A stretch of DNA of 38,055 nt from an uncultured Collinsella sp. (GTDB lineage: Bacteria; Actinomycetota; Coriobacteriia; Coriobacteriales; Coriobacteriaceae), in the NCBI GenBank assembly GCA_900758375.1, contig CAAERJ010000053.1, positions 1-38,055 of the forward strand. The letters are read 5' to 3'. The notes beneath the pieces were generated by a model. That model saw only the letters and a list, made by a program, of their open reading frames with translations, searched no databases and had not been told where the DNA came from. Position numbers and translations under genes: made by a program. Shown here piece after piece: positions 15,911 through 24,053 of the stretch (positions within the stretch are counted from its first letter, which is position 1; every line of letters starts with the position of its first letter).

Positions 15911-16413
15911 TAGTTCTCCTCCTTGGCGGCGGCGGCGTCCTCAGCAGCCCACTTGGCCTCGAGAGCGGCCTCCTCAGCCATCTCCTTCTCGATGCGCTGC
16001 TCAGCGTTCTTGGCAGCAACAATCTTGGTCTTGATGGGAAGCTTGTGCTGTGCAAGACGCAGAGCCTCGCGAGCGACCTCCTCGGGCACGCCCTTGACCT
16101 CGAACATGATGCGGCCGGGCTTGACGACGGCCACCCACTCCTCGGGGTTACCCTTACCAGAACCCATGCGAGTCTCGGCAGGCTTCTTGGTGATGGGCTT
16201 ATCGGGGAAGATCGTGATGTAGACACGGCCGCCACGCTTCATGTAGCGGGTCATGGCAATACGAGCGGCCTCAATCTGACGGTTGGTGATCCAATGGGCC
16301 TCGAGAGCCTGGATACCAAACTCGCCGAAATGCAGCTCGGTATTACCCTTGGCCTGGCCCTTCATGGAGCCACGCTGCACCTTGCGGTGAAGAATACGCT
16401 TAGGGGCAAGCAC
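15910..16413 (-). CDS. rplP: 50S ribosomal protein L16
   Basis: 167 residues, about 30 longer than usual because of an Ala/Glu/Lys-rich C-terminal tail. The core has LAPKRILHRKVQRGSMKG and GRVYITIFPDKPITKKPAETRM-type blocks. L16 organises the A-site region of the 50S. The start is GTG 16411-16413, overlapping the rpsC stop by one base (TAGTG), which implies coupling. Confidence 0.97.
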   Translation of the reverse strand: MLAPKRILHRKVQRGSMKGQAKGNTELHFGEFGIQALEAHWITNRQIEAARIAMTRYMKRGGRVYITIFPDKPITKKPAETRMGSGKGNPEEWVAVVKPGRIMFEVKGVPEEVAREALRLAQHKLPIKTKIVAAKNAEQRIEKEMAEEAALEAKWAAEDAAAAKEEN

Positions 16414-17123
16414 TACTGACCCCTCCTCTCGGAGTTACGACGACGAGGACGGGAAGAGCCCTCGAGTGCAGGGTTGGGAACGGGCTGGCCCGGGAGCTTC
16501 TCGCCCAGGTAGATCCAGACCTTCACGCCGCAAGCGCCCATGGTGGTGCTGGCGACAGCCGTGCCGTAGTCGATCTTGGCACGGAGGGTGTGCAGAGGCA
16601 CGCGACCCTCGCGGTACCACTCACGACGGCCCATCTCGGCACCGCCGAGACGACCGGAGCACTGGATACGGATGCCCTTGGCGCCGGCCTTGCGGGCGGA
16701 CTGGACAGCCTTGCGCATAGCGCGACGGAAGGCAACGCGGCCCTCGAGCTGCTCGGCGATAGACTGAGCAACGAGGTTGGCGTCGAGCTCGGGGCGCTTG
16801 ATCTCGACAACGTCGACGGAGAGCTGGCCCTTGGAGACGCCAGCGACCTTCTCGAGCTCGGTGCGGAGGGTATCGATCTCGGCACCTTTCTTACCGATGA
16901 CAACGCCGGGGCGAGCGGTGAGGATGATGACCTTCACCTTGTCGCCAGCGCGCTCGATCTCGACGCGGGAGACAGCTGCGCGGGAAAGACGCTTCTCGAG
17001 GTACTTGCGGATCTCGAGATCGTTACCGAGGGTCTTAGCGTAATCCTTCTCTGCGAACCAGCGGGAGCGCCAGTTCTCGGTGATGCCAAGACGGAAGCCG
17101 GTGGGGTAGACTTTCTGACCCAT
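16413..17123 (-). CDS. rpsC: 30S ribosomal protein S3
   Basis: 236 residues: N-terminal MGQKVYPTGFRLGI, a KH domain with the VIGKKGAEIDTLR loop, and a C-terminal domain with GRLGGAEMGRREWYREGRVP. S3 lines the mRNA entry channel. A basic RPRRRNSERRGQ tail ends the protein. It is 6 nt after rplV. Confidence 0.98.
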   Translation of the reverse strand: MGQKVYPTGFRLGITENWRSRWFAEKDYAKTLGNDLEIRKYLEKRLSRAAVSRVEIERAGDKVKVIILTARPGVVIGKKGAEIDTLRTELEKVAGVSKGQLSVDVVEIKRPELDANLVAQSIAEQLEGRVAFRRAMRKAVQSARKAGAKGIRIQCSGRLGGAEMGRREWYREGRVPLHTLRAKIDYGTAVASTTMGACGVKVWIYLGEKLPGQPVPNPALEGSSRPRRRNSERRGQ

Positions 17124-17129
17124 ACAGCT

Positions 17130-17501
17130 TTACGCCTCCTTTCGAGGAGCAACGACGACGGTGATGTGGGAAGTACGCTTCAGAATGCGAGAAGCGGAAC
17201 CCTTGGCGCGGGGACGGATGCGCTTAAGCGTCGGACCCTCGTCAACATAGGCAGCGGCGACAACCAGGTTGTCGGCACGCAGACCGTTGTTGTTCTCGGC
17301 GTTCGCAACGGCGGAACGGAGAACCTTCTCGACATCCACGGCGACGGCGCGGTCGCAGAAGTGGAGGATGTCGAAGGCCTGAGCGACAGGCTTGCGGCGG
17401 ATCAGATCGACCACCAGGCGGGCCTTGCTGGGGGAAACACGCACGTACTTAGCGACGGCGCGAACCTCGGTGGCCTCAGTTTCAATAGACTTAGTTGCCA
17501 T
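17130..17501 (-). CDS. rplV: 50S ribosomal protein L22
   Basis: 123 residues. AKYVRVSPSKARLVVDLIR and the hairpin loop region VDEGPTLKRIRPRAKGSA are the family signatures. The loop lines the exit tunnel. It is 14 nt after rpsS. Confidence 0.98.
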   Translation of the reverse strand: MATKSIETEATEVRAVAKYVRVSPSKARLVVDLIRRKPVAQAFDILHFCDRAVAVDVEKVLRSAVANAENNNGLRADNLVVAAAYVDEGPTLKRIRPRAKGSASRILKRTSHITVVVAPRKEA

Positions 17502-17515
17502 TTACGGTTAACCCC

Positions 17516-17776
17516 CTATTTGGCCTTGTGGCCACGGAACGTACGAGTCGGCGCGAACTCGCCGAGCTTGTGACCAACCATGGACTCGGTAACATACACG
17601 GGCACATGCTTGCGGCCGTCGTGGACGGCGATGGTGTGACCAACCATCTCGGGGAAGATGGTGGACGCGCGGGACCAGGTCTTCACGACGTCCTTCTTGC
17701 CAGCCTCGTTCATCGCGGTGATACGCGAGAGAAGGCGAGTCTCCACGAACGGGCCCTTTTTGAGACTTCTGCTCAT
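17516..17776 (-). CDS. rpsS: 30S ribosomal protein S19
   Basis: 86 residues: MSRSLKKGPFV, then a central SRASTIFPEMVGHTIAVHDG and GHKLGEFAPTRTFRGHK are all S19 signatures. It partners S13 in the 30S head. It is 32 nt after rplB. Confidence 0.98.
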   Translation of the reverse strand: MSRSLKKGPFVETRLLSRITAMNEAGKKDVVKTWSRASTIFPEMVGHTIAVHDGRKHVPVYVTESMVGHKLGEFAPTRTFRGHKAK

Positions 17777-17808
17777 AAGTGCTTTCTCCTAAAACTCGGT
17801 ATCCGAAA

Positions 17809-18639
17809 TTACTTCTTACGGCGACGAATGATGTGCTGGTTCGAGACCTTCTTCTTCTTGCGCGTACGAAGGCCCTTCGTCGGCTTACCCCAGGGGGTAA
17901 CGGAGGGACGACCAGAGGTGTGGTTCTTGCCCTCGCCACCGCCGTGCGGGTGGTCGACAGGGTTCATGACGGTACCGCGGACGGTCGGGCGCACGTTCAA
18001 GTGACGCTTACGGCCGGCCTTGCCGATGACGATGTTGGCGTGATCGGCGTTGCCGACCTCACCGACGGTGGCGCGGCAGGTAACGAGGATGCGGCGCATC
18101 TCGGAGGAAGGCATACGGACGATAGCGTACTTGCCCTCCTTACCCATCAGCTGGCAGGAGTTACCGGCGGAACGGGCGATAGCGGCGCCCTTGCCCGGCT
18201 GGAACTCGACGGCGTGGATGAGCGTACCGACGGGGATGTCGGCGAGGGGCAGAGCGTTGCCCGGCTTGATGTCGGCGTCAGAACCGGACATGACGGTCTG
18301 ACCGACCTCGAGGCCCTTGGGGGCCAGGATGTAGCGCTTCTCACCGTCAGCGTAGTGCAGCAGAGCGATGCGAGCGGAACGGTTCGGATCGTACTCGATC
18401 GTGGCAACCTTGGCGGGCACGCCGTCCTTGTTGCGTTTGAAGTCGATCACACGGTAACGACGCTTCACGCCGCCGCCCTGGTGGCGGGTGGTGATGCGGC
18501 CGTTGTTGTTACGACCGGCCTTCTTGGGCAGGGGCTCGAGAAGAGACTTCTCGGGCTTGGTGCAGGTGATCTCGGAGAAATCGGAGATCGTCTGCCAACG
18601 CCTACCAGCGGAGGTCGGCTTAAGGTGCTTTACAGCCAT
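17809..18639 (-). CDS. rplB: 50S ribosomal protein L2
   Basis: 276 residues. KPTSAGRRWQTISDFSEIT starts the protein, and MNPVDHPHGGGEGK is the conserved block near the peptidyl-transferase centre. ATG 18637-18639 was chosen because AAAGGGAT lies 4 nt upstream; the frame continues further up. A 179-nt gap rich in hairpins separates it from rplW. Confidence 0.98.
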   Translation of the reverse strand: MAVKHLKPTSAGRRWQTISDFSEITCTKPEKSLLEPLPKKAGRNNNGRITTRHQGGGVKRRYRVIDFKRNKDGVPAKVATIEYDPNRSARIALLHYADGEKRYILAPKGLEVGQTVMSGSDADIKPGNALPLADIPVGTLIHAVEFQPGKGAAIARSAGNSCQLMGKEGKYAIVRMPSSEMRRILVTCRATVGEVGNADHANIVIGKAGRKRHLNVRPTVRGTVMNPVDHPHGGGEGKNHTSGRPSVTPWGKPTKGLRTRKKKKVSNQHIIRRRKK

Positions 18640-18818
18640 TACAATCCCTTTCAATAGGAATCCGTTAGCCATCGCAGACAGGGATTCGAGGTTCTGCCTC
18701 GGGTGCGATGACACCGGACGTATACACGGTTCCGGGCGTGTCCATTTTTTACGCCCAAAACCTTGAGCTCCCGCCTCCCCTATTTGGGAGGCATGAGCTC
18801 ACTCAACAGCAGCGAGTC
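18640..18818 (-). promoter_or_regulatory. Hairpin-rich rplW-rplB intergenic leader
   Basis: Three structures fill this unusual gap. GAGCTC/GAGCTC (18765-18770, 18795-18800) with an inner GCCTCCC/GGGAGGC stem is terminator-like just after rplW. CCGGA/TCCGG inside GACA/TGTC spans about 18710-18742. CATCGCA/TGCGATG (18670-18676, 18704-18710) has an inner CGAGG/CCTCG. Bases 18720-18745 match the rplC leader at 20585-20610 in 23 of 26 positions. It may be an attenuator-and-restart site inside the operon. Confidence 0.55.
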
Positions 18819-19106
18819 TTAGGCCTGGTTGCCAAAGACCTCGATGGTGTCGCCCTCGGCCAGCGTGACGATGGCCTTCTTCCAAGAACGGGTCTTGCCG
18901 GCGACATAGCGCACGCGCTTGGTCTTGGGCTTGACCGTCAAGGTGTTCACGCGAACGACCTTGACGCCGAAGATCTCCTCGACAGCGTCCTTGATCTGAT
19001 ACTTGTTAGCATCCTTGGCGACCTCGAACGTGTACTTGTTCTGCTCCATGCCGGAGAAGGAACGCTCGGACACGATCGGACGGATGATGATCTCGTGGGC
19101 GGTCAT
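18819..19106 (-). CDS. rplW: 50S ribosomal protein L23
   Basis: 95 residues with EIIIRPIVSERSF, KYTFEVAKDANKYQIKDAVE and VNTLTVKPKTKRV, standard for L23, which docks chaperones at the tunnel exit. Its ATG directly follows the rplD stop (TAAATG). Confidence 0.97.
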   Translation of the reverse strand: MTAHEIIIRPIVSERSFSGMEQNKYTFEVAKDANKYQIKDAVEEIFGVKVVRVNTLTVKPKTKRVRYVAGKTRSWKKAIVTLAEGDTIEVFGNQA

Positions 19107-19733
19107 TTATGCAAGCACCTCCCCGAAGTGAGCGGCGATGTCGGCGGGCATCAGCACAGCGTTGTTGTTGACGAGATCGTAGGTGTTGGCCTCGTCGGCG
19201 GTGATGATGAACGTCTTGGGAATGTTGCGGAACGACAGGTAGGCGTTGACGTCCTCATCGCGAACGATGATGGTCAGACGCTTGCCCTCAAGGCCGAGAG
19301 CCTTGAGCATGGCAACGGCAGCCTTGGTGGAAGGCTTCTCGAAGCCGTAGTCGTCGACGAGCACGAGCTCGCCATCGGCCAGCTTGGCGGACAGCGCGGA
19401 GCGCATAGCCAGCTTGACCTCCTTGTTGTTCATACGCTTAGCGTAGGAACGGGGCTTGGGGGCGAAGACAACGCCACCGTGACGCCACTGGGCAGCACGG
19501 ATGGAACCCTGGCGGGCACGGCCGGTGCCCTTCTGACGCCAAGGCTTCTTGCCGCCACCGGAAACCTCAGAGCGGCCCTTAGCGGACTGGGTGCCCTGAC
19601 GCCAAGAGGCCATCTGGCACTTGACGATGTGGTGCATAACGTGGATGTTCGGCTCGATGCCGTACACCTCAGCGGCGAGCTCGGCCTCGGCGACCTTCTT
19701 GCCCTCGCTGTTCTTTACTTCAAACTTTGCCAT
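19107..19733 (-). CDS. rplD: 50S ribosomal protein L4
   Basis: 208 residues. The loop KPWRQKGTGRARQGSIRAAQ is the L4 signature that reaches into the exit tunnel. In E. coli L4 represses its own operon by binding the S10 leader; a leader hairpin here (20421-20472) would be a candidate site, but that is inference. It is 46 nt after rplC. Confidence 0.97.
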   Translation of the reverse strand: MAKFEVKNSEGKKVAEAELAAEVYGIEPNIHVMHHIVKCQMASWRQGTQSAKGRSEVSGGGKKPWRQKGTGRARQGSIRAAQWRHGGVVFAPKPRSYAKRMNNKEVKLAMRSALSAKLADGELVLVDDYGFEKPSTKAAVAMLKALGLEGKRLTIIVRDEDVNAYLSFRNIPKTFIITADEANTYDLVNNNAVLMPADIAAHFGEVLA

Positions 19734-19779
19734 TTAAGTGTTCTCCTTGGTATGACGCTGGGCTAAATGGGCTGGGCCC

Positions 19780-20400
19780 TTAGGCCATACGGATGGCGAC
19801 GAGACCATTCTTGGCACCCGGGACAGCGCCCTTGACCAAGATGAGGTTCTGCTCGGCATCGATGCGGACAACGGAAAGGTTCTTGACGGTAACGCGCTCG
19901 TTACCCATGTGACCGGCCATCTTGACGCCCTTGAGGACGCGCGCAGGATAGGCGCACTGACCGATAGAACCGGGGTGACGCTGGAAGTGAGAACCATGCG
20001 TCATAGGACCGCGGCGCTGACCCCAGCGCTTGATGCGACCCTGGAAGCCCTTACCCTTGGAGGTACCGATGACGTCGACCTTCTCGACATCAGCGAAATC
20101 AGCGACGGTGACGACCTCGCCGACCTTGTGCTCCTCGCCGTTCTCGACGCGGACCTCACGAAGGAAGCGGACAGGCTCGACGCCGGCCTTGGCGAAGTGA
20201 CCAGCCATGGGCTTGTTCACGTTCTTGGCCTTGATGTCGCCGAAACCGATCTGGACGGCGTCATAGCCGTCGGTTGCCTGAGTTTTAACCTGCGAGACAG
20301 CGCAGGGGCCAGCCTGGATGACCGTGACGGGAACGACGTTGTCGTCCTCGTCCCAAACCTGGGTCATGCCAATCTTGCGGCCGAGAATCATGCTGATCAA
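19780..20400 (-). CDS. rplC: 50S ribosomal protein L3
   Basis: 206 residues. ILGRKIGMTQVWDEDD opens the protein, and KGFQGRIKRWGQRRGPMTHG and HFQRHPGSIGQCAYPARVLKG are the L3 signatures. The start seems to be TTG at 20398-20400 (MISMILG fits relatives); ATG at 20389-20391 is the alternative. Neither has a good Shine-Dalgarno. It is the first gene of this operon: rpsJ, normally directly upstream, lies about 14 kb away at 34326-34634. Confidence 0.96.
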   Translation of the reverse strand: MISMILGRKIGMTQVWDEDDNVVPVTVIQAGPCAVSQVKTQATDGYDAVQIGFGDIKAKNVNKPMAGHFAKAGVEPVRFLREVRVENGEEHKVGEVVTVADFADVEKVDVIGTSKGKGFQGRIKRWGQRRGPMTHGSHFQRHPGSIGQCAYPARVLKGVKMAGHMGNERVTVKNLSVVRIDAEQNLILVKGAVPGAKNGLVAIRMA

Positions 20401-20420
20401 GATATGATCCCAACTCTCGC

Positions 20421-20472
20421 GTGGTCTTGGGACAATGCGTACACCACCGAGCGTACGCCCCTAGAGGACCAC
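20421..20472 (-). promoter_or_regulatory. Three-tier hairpin in the rplC leader
   Basis: On the mRNA, GUGGUC/GACCAC (20467-20472 with 20421-20426), GGG/CCC (20459-20461 with 20429-20431) and GCGUAC/GUACGC (20453-20458 with 20437-20442) stack into one long hairpin with a 10-nt loop. Its base lies about 20 nt upstream of the rplC start. The position suits autogenous control of the operon by one of its ribosomal proteins. Confidence 0.55.
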
Positions 20473-20584
20473 TACTTACACGACGTGCTCCCCAGCCTTG
20501 TATTTCGCCCGGACTACCTGACAACCCTATTAAGCAGGCATTTTGTCCAGCCAGAATACTCCCCTGGTTTCACACAGCTGTTTA

Positions 20585-20610
20585 GTATACACGGCTGCGG
20601 GCGTATCCAT
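20585..20610 (-). promoter_or_regulatory. 26-nt motif shared with the rplW-rplB gap
   Basis: 23 of 26 bases match 18720-18745. On the transcript both can fold AYACG-(8 nt)-CGUGU, where a U-G pair here is a C-G pair there. Next to it lies TATACT, which might instead be a promoter -10 box, although no good -35 lies 16-18 nt upstream. Confidence 0.55.
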
Positions 20611-20659
20611 CGAGATTCATATTTCACTCACATTGTTTACGCAGGTAAAGTACGTGGCA

Positions 20660-20824
20660 CGTTCCCAGTGTGCGGCGGAGGGGGCGGGCCTGAGACATAT
20701 TAAGGTTGCTGCTCTACAGTCCTGCTCACGACGGAGAGCACATTAAGTGCTCTCCTGTTCGTGCGGAACTCGCGACAACCTTAATATGTCTCAGGCCCGC
20801 CCCCTCCGCCGCACACTGGGAACG
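20660..20824. repeat. Long palindromic element with 67-nt core, copy 1
   Basis: Bases 20660-20708 are the exact reverse complement of 20776-20824 (49 bp). With a 2-nt bulge the pairing extends by ACGTGG/CCACGT. The 67-nt core (20709-20775) has its own hairpin GGAGAGCAC-ATTAA-GTGCTCTCC and recurs at 37981-38047. It sits 35 nt past the end of the phosphatase gene and before the rplC leader. No ORF is seen; it could be an insulator or terminator, a structured RNA, or a non-autonomous mobile element. It explains much of the 459-nt gap 20401-20859. Confidence 0.9.
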
Positions 20825-20859
20825 CCACGTTGATGTCTGCTAAACCTTGCTCGCTCAGG

Positions 20860-21480
20860 CTAATTACTTTGTTGGGGATCCACAATTTGTTGCAAGGTGA
20901 ACTTGCATTGGGGCGTATCGTCCTCTTCTCGCGTATCGTCAAAATCGAAAATCATGATGGCGCAGTTGGGGAGTTTTGCTGGGAGCTCGAAGCCCTCTGG
21001 GGCTGCAGCCTTGATGAATTGGCGGCTGGCGCTGCCGTGGCTTACTGCTAGGAGGGTTTCGATACCATCGGCGCTCATGAGATTGGTGAGGGTGTCTACC
21101 ATGCGCTCTTGCAGCGCGCGGCTTCCTTCTCCTCCGAAGGGGACCAGATCTTCGCCTGGATCCCAGACGTCGGTGGGCAGGGCGTCGTGGGGGCCTTCTT
21201 CGAAGGTGCCGTAGCAGCGCTCGATGATGCCTTCGCAGGACTCGACTGCTGCGTCCGGGCCGAGGAGTTCGCATGCGACGAGACTTGCCGTGTCCATGGC
21301 TCGGCCTAAGGGTGATGAGACTACTTTGTCGGGGACGACGCCGTGAGCTTTGAGCCATGCGGCTGCCATTCCCGCTTGTTTGCGGCCCAGGTCGGTCAGC
21401 GGTGAATCGCAGCGGCCCTGGACCAGCTTTTTGACGTTGAACTCCGTCTGACCGTGGCGGAGTAGATACAGCTTCTTCAT
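20860..21480 (-). CDS. Histidine phosphatase family protein (phosphoglycerate-mutase-like)
   Basis: 206 residues. LRHGQTEFN supplies the phospho-accepting His9 and Arg8; SSPLGRAMDTA carries the second Arg, and AVSHGSASR the second His. These enzymes remove phosphate from sugars, nucleotides or other metabolites; this one cannot be assigned a substrate. It sits 39 nt downstream of the cation transporter gene, in the same direction, so the two may be co-transcribed. Confidence 0.88.
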   Translation of the reverse strand: MKKLYLLRHGQTEFNVKKLVQGRCDSPLTDLGRKQAGMAAAWLKAHGVVPDKVVSSPLGRAMDTASLVACELLGPDAAVESCEGIIERCYGTFEEGPHDALPTDVWDPGEDLVPFGGEGSRALQERMVDTLTNLMSADGIETLLAVSHGSASRQFIKAAAPEGFELPAKLPNCAIMIFDFDDTREEDDTPQCKFTLQQIVDPQQSN

Positions 21481-21519
21481 GCTCTCCCCTTCTGCATAAC
21501 CTGCTTTGCCGGCACAGCC

Positions 21520-22680
21520 TTACTCGTGAGCATGGCCTACGTAGTCTTCGTCGATAGTGATTTTGGCGACCGACTTGGGATATTCCGATTCGACCCGTTT
21601 CGCCAACGCGCGCTTTAGGTCCTCGGCGCTCATCGCCAAATCCGAGGGTCGCACGCAGTCAAAGATCACGTTGGTGTGCGTGGGACCCGGCACGCAGCGA
21701 AGGTCGTGAATCGAAAGGCGGCTATCGATCTCCTGAGCCATTGCGTTGATACGCAGGCGCATGCTCGCCACCTTTGGATCGTCGGTCACGATGGGATCGT
21801 AGTGAAGCGTGACAATCATGCCGTCTTCGTTCCTAAACGCCTGCTCGATATTGTCGAGCGTGTCGTGACTTTCCAGCGGGCTCACCTCGGCTGCCATCTC
21901 GGCGTGAGCGCTTGCGAACTTCCTGCCTGGGCCGTAGTCGTGAACCATTAGGTCATGGACGCCCAAGACGCCGGGATAGCTCATGATCTTGCTGCGGATA
22001 TGCTCGACGAGCTTAGGATCGGGCGTCTGGCCCAAAAGCGGGCTCACCGTATCTTGGATAAGCTCAAAGCCGCTCCAGCCAATATAGGCGCCAACGGCAA
22101 GGCCGACCCATGCGTCAAGATTGATGTGCGTCACCTGCGAAACAATTGCGCACGCCAACACGGCACCCGTGGCAAGGACATCGTTCTTTGAGTCCTGAGC
22201 GGTCGCATGCAGCGTCTCGGACTCAATGCGATCGCCGAGCTTTTGGTTGAGGGCCGCCATCCACAGCTTAACGACCATCGAAAGCGCAAGGACTGCCACC
22301 AGGGCAAGCGAGAACTCGACGGGTTCGGGGTGGATGACGCGTTCAACCGAGGACTTGATAAGCTCAAGGCCAATCAGCAGCACGAGTGCCGCCACGACCA
22401 ATCCCGAGAGATACTCGTAGCGACCGTGGCCGTAAGGATGTTCGGGGTCGGCCGGCTTGCTCGCCAGCTTAAAGCCCAGCACGCTCACGATATTCGAGCT
22501 GGCATCGGACAGGTTGTTCATGGCATCCGCCACGATCGAAACCGATCCCGACAGCACGCCAATTGCGCCCTTCGCAGCGCATAGTGCCACATTGGCGACA
22601 ATACACACCACACCCGTCAACGTGCCCACGCGCGCACGGTCGCCCTGCGCACGACGAACAATCCACTCGACCATCTGCAT
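21520..22680 (-). CDS. Cation diffusion facilitator family transporter
   Basis: 386 residues with about six membrane helices. SIVADAMNNLSDASSNI in helix 2 and TLHATAQDSKNDVLA in helix 5 hold the metal-binding Asp and His/Asn residues, and HPYGHGRYEYLSG follows helix 2. The cytoplasmic C-terminal domain is longer than usual, about 180 residues, suggesting an extra metal-sensing part. It exports divalent metal ions (Zn, Mn, Fe or Co) in exchange for protons. The start is ATG 22680 (or 22674). Confidence 0.9.
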   Translation of the reverse strand: MQMVEWIVRRAQGDRARVGTLTGVVCIVANVALCAAKGAIGVLSGSVSIVADAMNNLSDASSNIVSVLGFKLASKPADPEHPYGHGRYEYLSGLVVAALVLLIGLELIKSSVERVIHPEPVEFSLALVAVLALSMVVKLWMAALNQKLGDRIESETLHATAQDSKNDVLATGAVLACAIVSQVTHINLDAWVGLAVGAYIGWSGFELIQDTVSPLLGQTPDPKLVEHIRSKIMSYPGVLGVHDLMVHDYGPGRKFASAHAEMAAEVSPLESHDTLDNIEQAFRNEDGMIVTLHYDPIVTDDPKVASMRLRINAMAQEIDSRLSIHDLRCVPGPTHTNVIFDCVRPSDLAMSAEDLKRALAKRVESEYPKSVAKITIDEDYVGHAHE

Positions 22681-22726
22681 CCGCCCCCACGGTACTACCT
22701 ATATATCTATTGCTCAAACGGATTGT

Positions 22727-22755
22727 AGTGTAGCCACTTTGTCCCCCAGATACAA
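22727..22755 (-). promoter_or_regulatory. Candidate promoter for the cation transporter gene
   Basis: On the minus strand TTGTAT (22750-22755) and TACACT (22727-22732) are 17 nt apart, about 45 nt upstream of the start codon. The -35 box overlaps the T-run of the upstream terminator. Confidence 0.35.
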
Positions 22756-22786
22756 AAAGGCCGCAACCCACACGGGCCACGACCTT
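22753..22786 (-). terminator. Intrinsic terminator after the PTS EIIC gene
   Basis: AAGGTCGTGGCCC (22774-22786 on minus) pairs along all 13 positions (four G-U) with GGGTTGCGGCCTT (22757-22769) around GTGT, then TTTTT. It separates the EIIC and cation transporter transcripts. Confidence 0.85.
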
Positions 22787-22788
22787 GG

Positions 22789-22817
22789 AATGTGACATGC
22801 GGGACTGTCCCCTTGTC
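22789..22817. repeat. Direct repeat flanking EIIC, left copy
   Basis: The 29 nt with TGTGACATGCGGGACTGTCC differ from 24054-24081 by one inserted G. The minus strand reads AGGGGACAGTCC in the loop, so it belongs with the GGGGAC palindromes. Its outer arm has decayed here (TGTCGAT). Confidence 0.75.
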
Positions 22818-22824
22818 GATCGAT

Positions 22825-24039
22825 TTATGCGCTTGCCTCAGCCACGTTCTTCGAGGTTTCGGGCGAATCGGCTCCGTCTTCTGCCGTCTGCCCCTTTGCC
22901 GGCATCACGCCAAAGCAGTAGCTCAGCGCCGCAGACACCGCAAATGCCGTGCCGCCGGCGGCGCAGCACCACAGCAGGTTCGAGATGCCACCCGTGGCAA
23001 AGCCAATGACCATGAGGACATTCGTCATGCCGATGGTATAGGCCGTAACGTGGCCCACGGCCGCAACAAGGCCTCCGACGGCACCGCCAATGGCCATACA
23101 CGTCAGGCACCTGCCATATTTAAAGCCGCAACCGTACAGCGCCGGCTCGCTTACGCCGCCAAGCACGCCCGAGATCGAATAACCCAGCATGAGCGCCTTC
23201 TCGTCCTTATCCGCAACGCGGAGCGACGCGCCAAAGGGCATGCCCCAAACGGCGAACGTCGCCATCGTCGCGGCGATCAGGATGCACGAATCCGTTCCCA
23301 CACTCATGAACTGCGCGTAGGCAAGCGATAGGACAACGTTGCTGACGCCGGCGATCTTTAGGAACTCCCAGCCTGCGGCAAGCCCCATGAGCGTGAGCAG
23401 CGACACGATGCCACCGGAATTGCCAAGCATAAACATAAGCTGGCCCAACAGCATGCCCAGATAGCTGCCCGCCGGCGCCGTAATACACAGCGAAACCGGA
23501 ACCATGACGAGCATGGTCGCAAACGGAACGAACGAAAACGCCACGGCCTTAGGGATAACGCGCCGAAAGAAACACTCCACTCGCCAGAGCACGGGCACCG
23601 AGATGAGAACCGGAATAACAGTCGTCGTGTAATCGTTAACCGGCGCGGGAAGCAGGCCATACACGGAAGTCATCGATGCACCCGTCGTCGATGCGGCATC
23701 GACGAGCTTAAGCAGATCGGGCGCAATCAATACGCCGCCCAGCATCATGCCCAGCTGCTCCGAGCAACCGAGCTGGCGGGCGGCCGCCCAACCAAGATAA
23801 ATGGGCAAAAAGTAGTAGCCGGCGTTATAGAGCCAACTGTAGAACAGGCGATAGATTTCGGAATCGGCAGACCACAGGCCCAGCATGCCTTCGCCCATAA
23901 TGACGGCGACGGTGCGAAACAATGCCGCGCAGACAATAAAGGGCAGCGCCGACATCATACTTTTGGACAGATAGTCCACCACGGCCATGGCATTTGATGA
24001 AACCGTCGTTGTAAACGAGGTGTTAGAAACTTGTGACAT
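22825..24039 (-). CDS. PTS sugar permease EIIC domain protein, stand-alone
   Basis: 404 residues and about ten membrane helices of the glucose/beta-glucoside EIIC superfamily: GGVLIAPDLLKLVD near the middle and NDYTTTVIPVLISVPVLWRV are family features, as is GGVSEPALYGCGFKYG, the sugar-site loop. It moves a sugar across the membrane while phosphorylating it, but needs EIIB and EIIA, and neither domain is fused or adjacent. ATG 24037-24039 was chosen because the frame upstream only continues antisense to the accDA end, and AAAGGCG precedes it. The substrate is unknown. Confidence 0.8.
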   Translation of the reverse strand: MSQVSNTSFTTTVSSNAMAVVDYLSKSMMSALPFIVCAALFRTVAVIMGEGMLGLWSADSEIYRLFYSWLYNAGYYFLPIYLGWAAARQLGCSEQLGMMLGGVLIAPDLLKLVDAASTTGASMTSVYGLLPAPVNDYTTTVIPVLISVPVLWRVECFFRRVIPKAVAFSFVPFATMLVMVPVSLCITAPAGSYLGMLLGQLMFMLGNSGGIVSLLTLMGLAAGWEFLKIAGVSNVVLSLAYAQFMSVGTDSCILIAATMATFAVWGMPFGASLRVADKDEKALMLGYSISGVLGGVSEPALYGCGFKYGRCLTCMAIGGAVGGLVAAVGHVTAYTIGMTNVLMVIGFATGGISNLLWCCAAGGTAFAVSAALSYCFGVMPAKGQTAEDGADSPETSKNVAEASA

Positions 24040-24053
24040 GGAACGCCTTTCCC

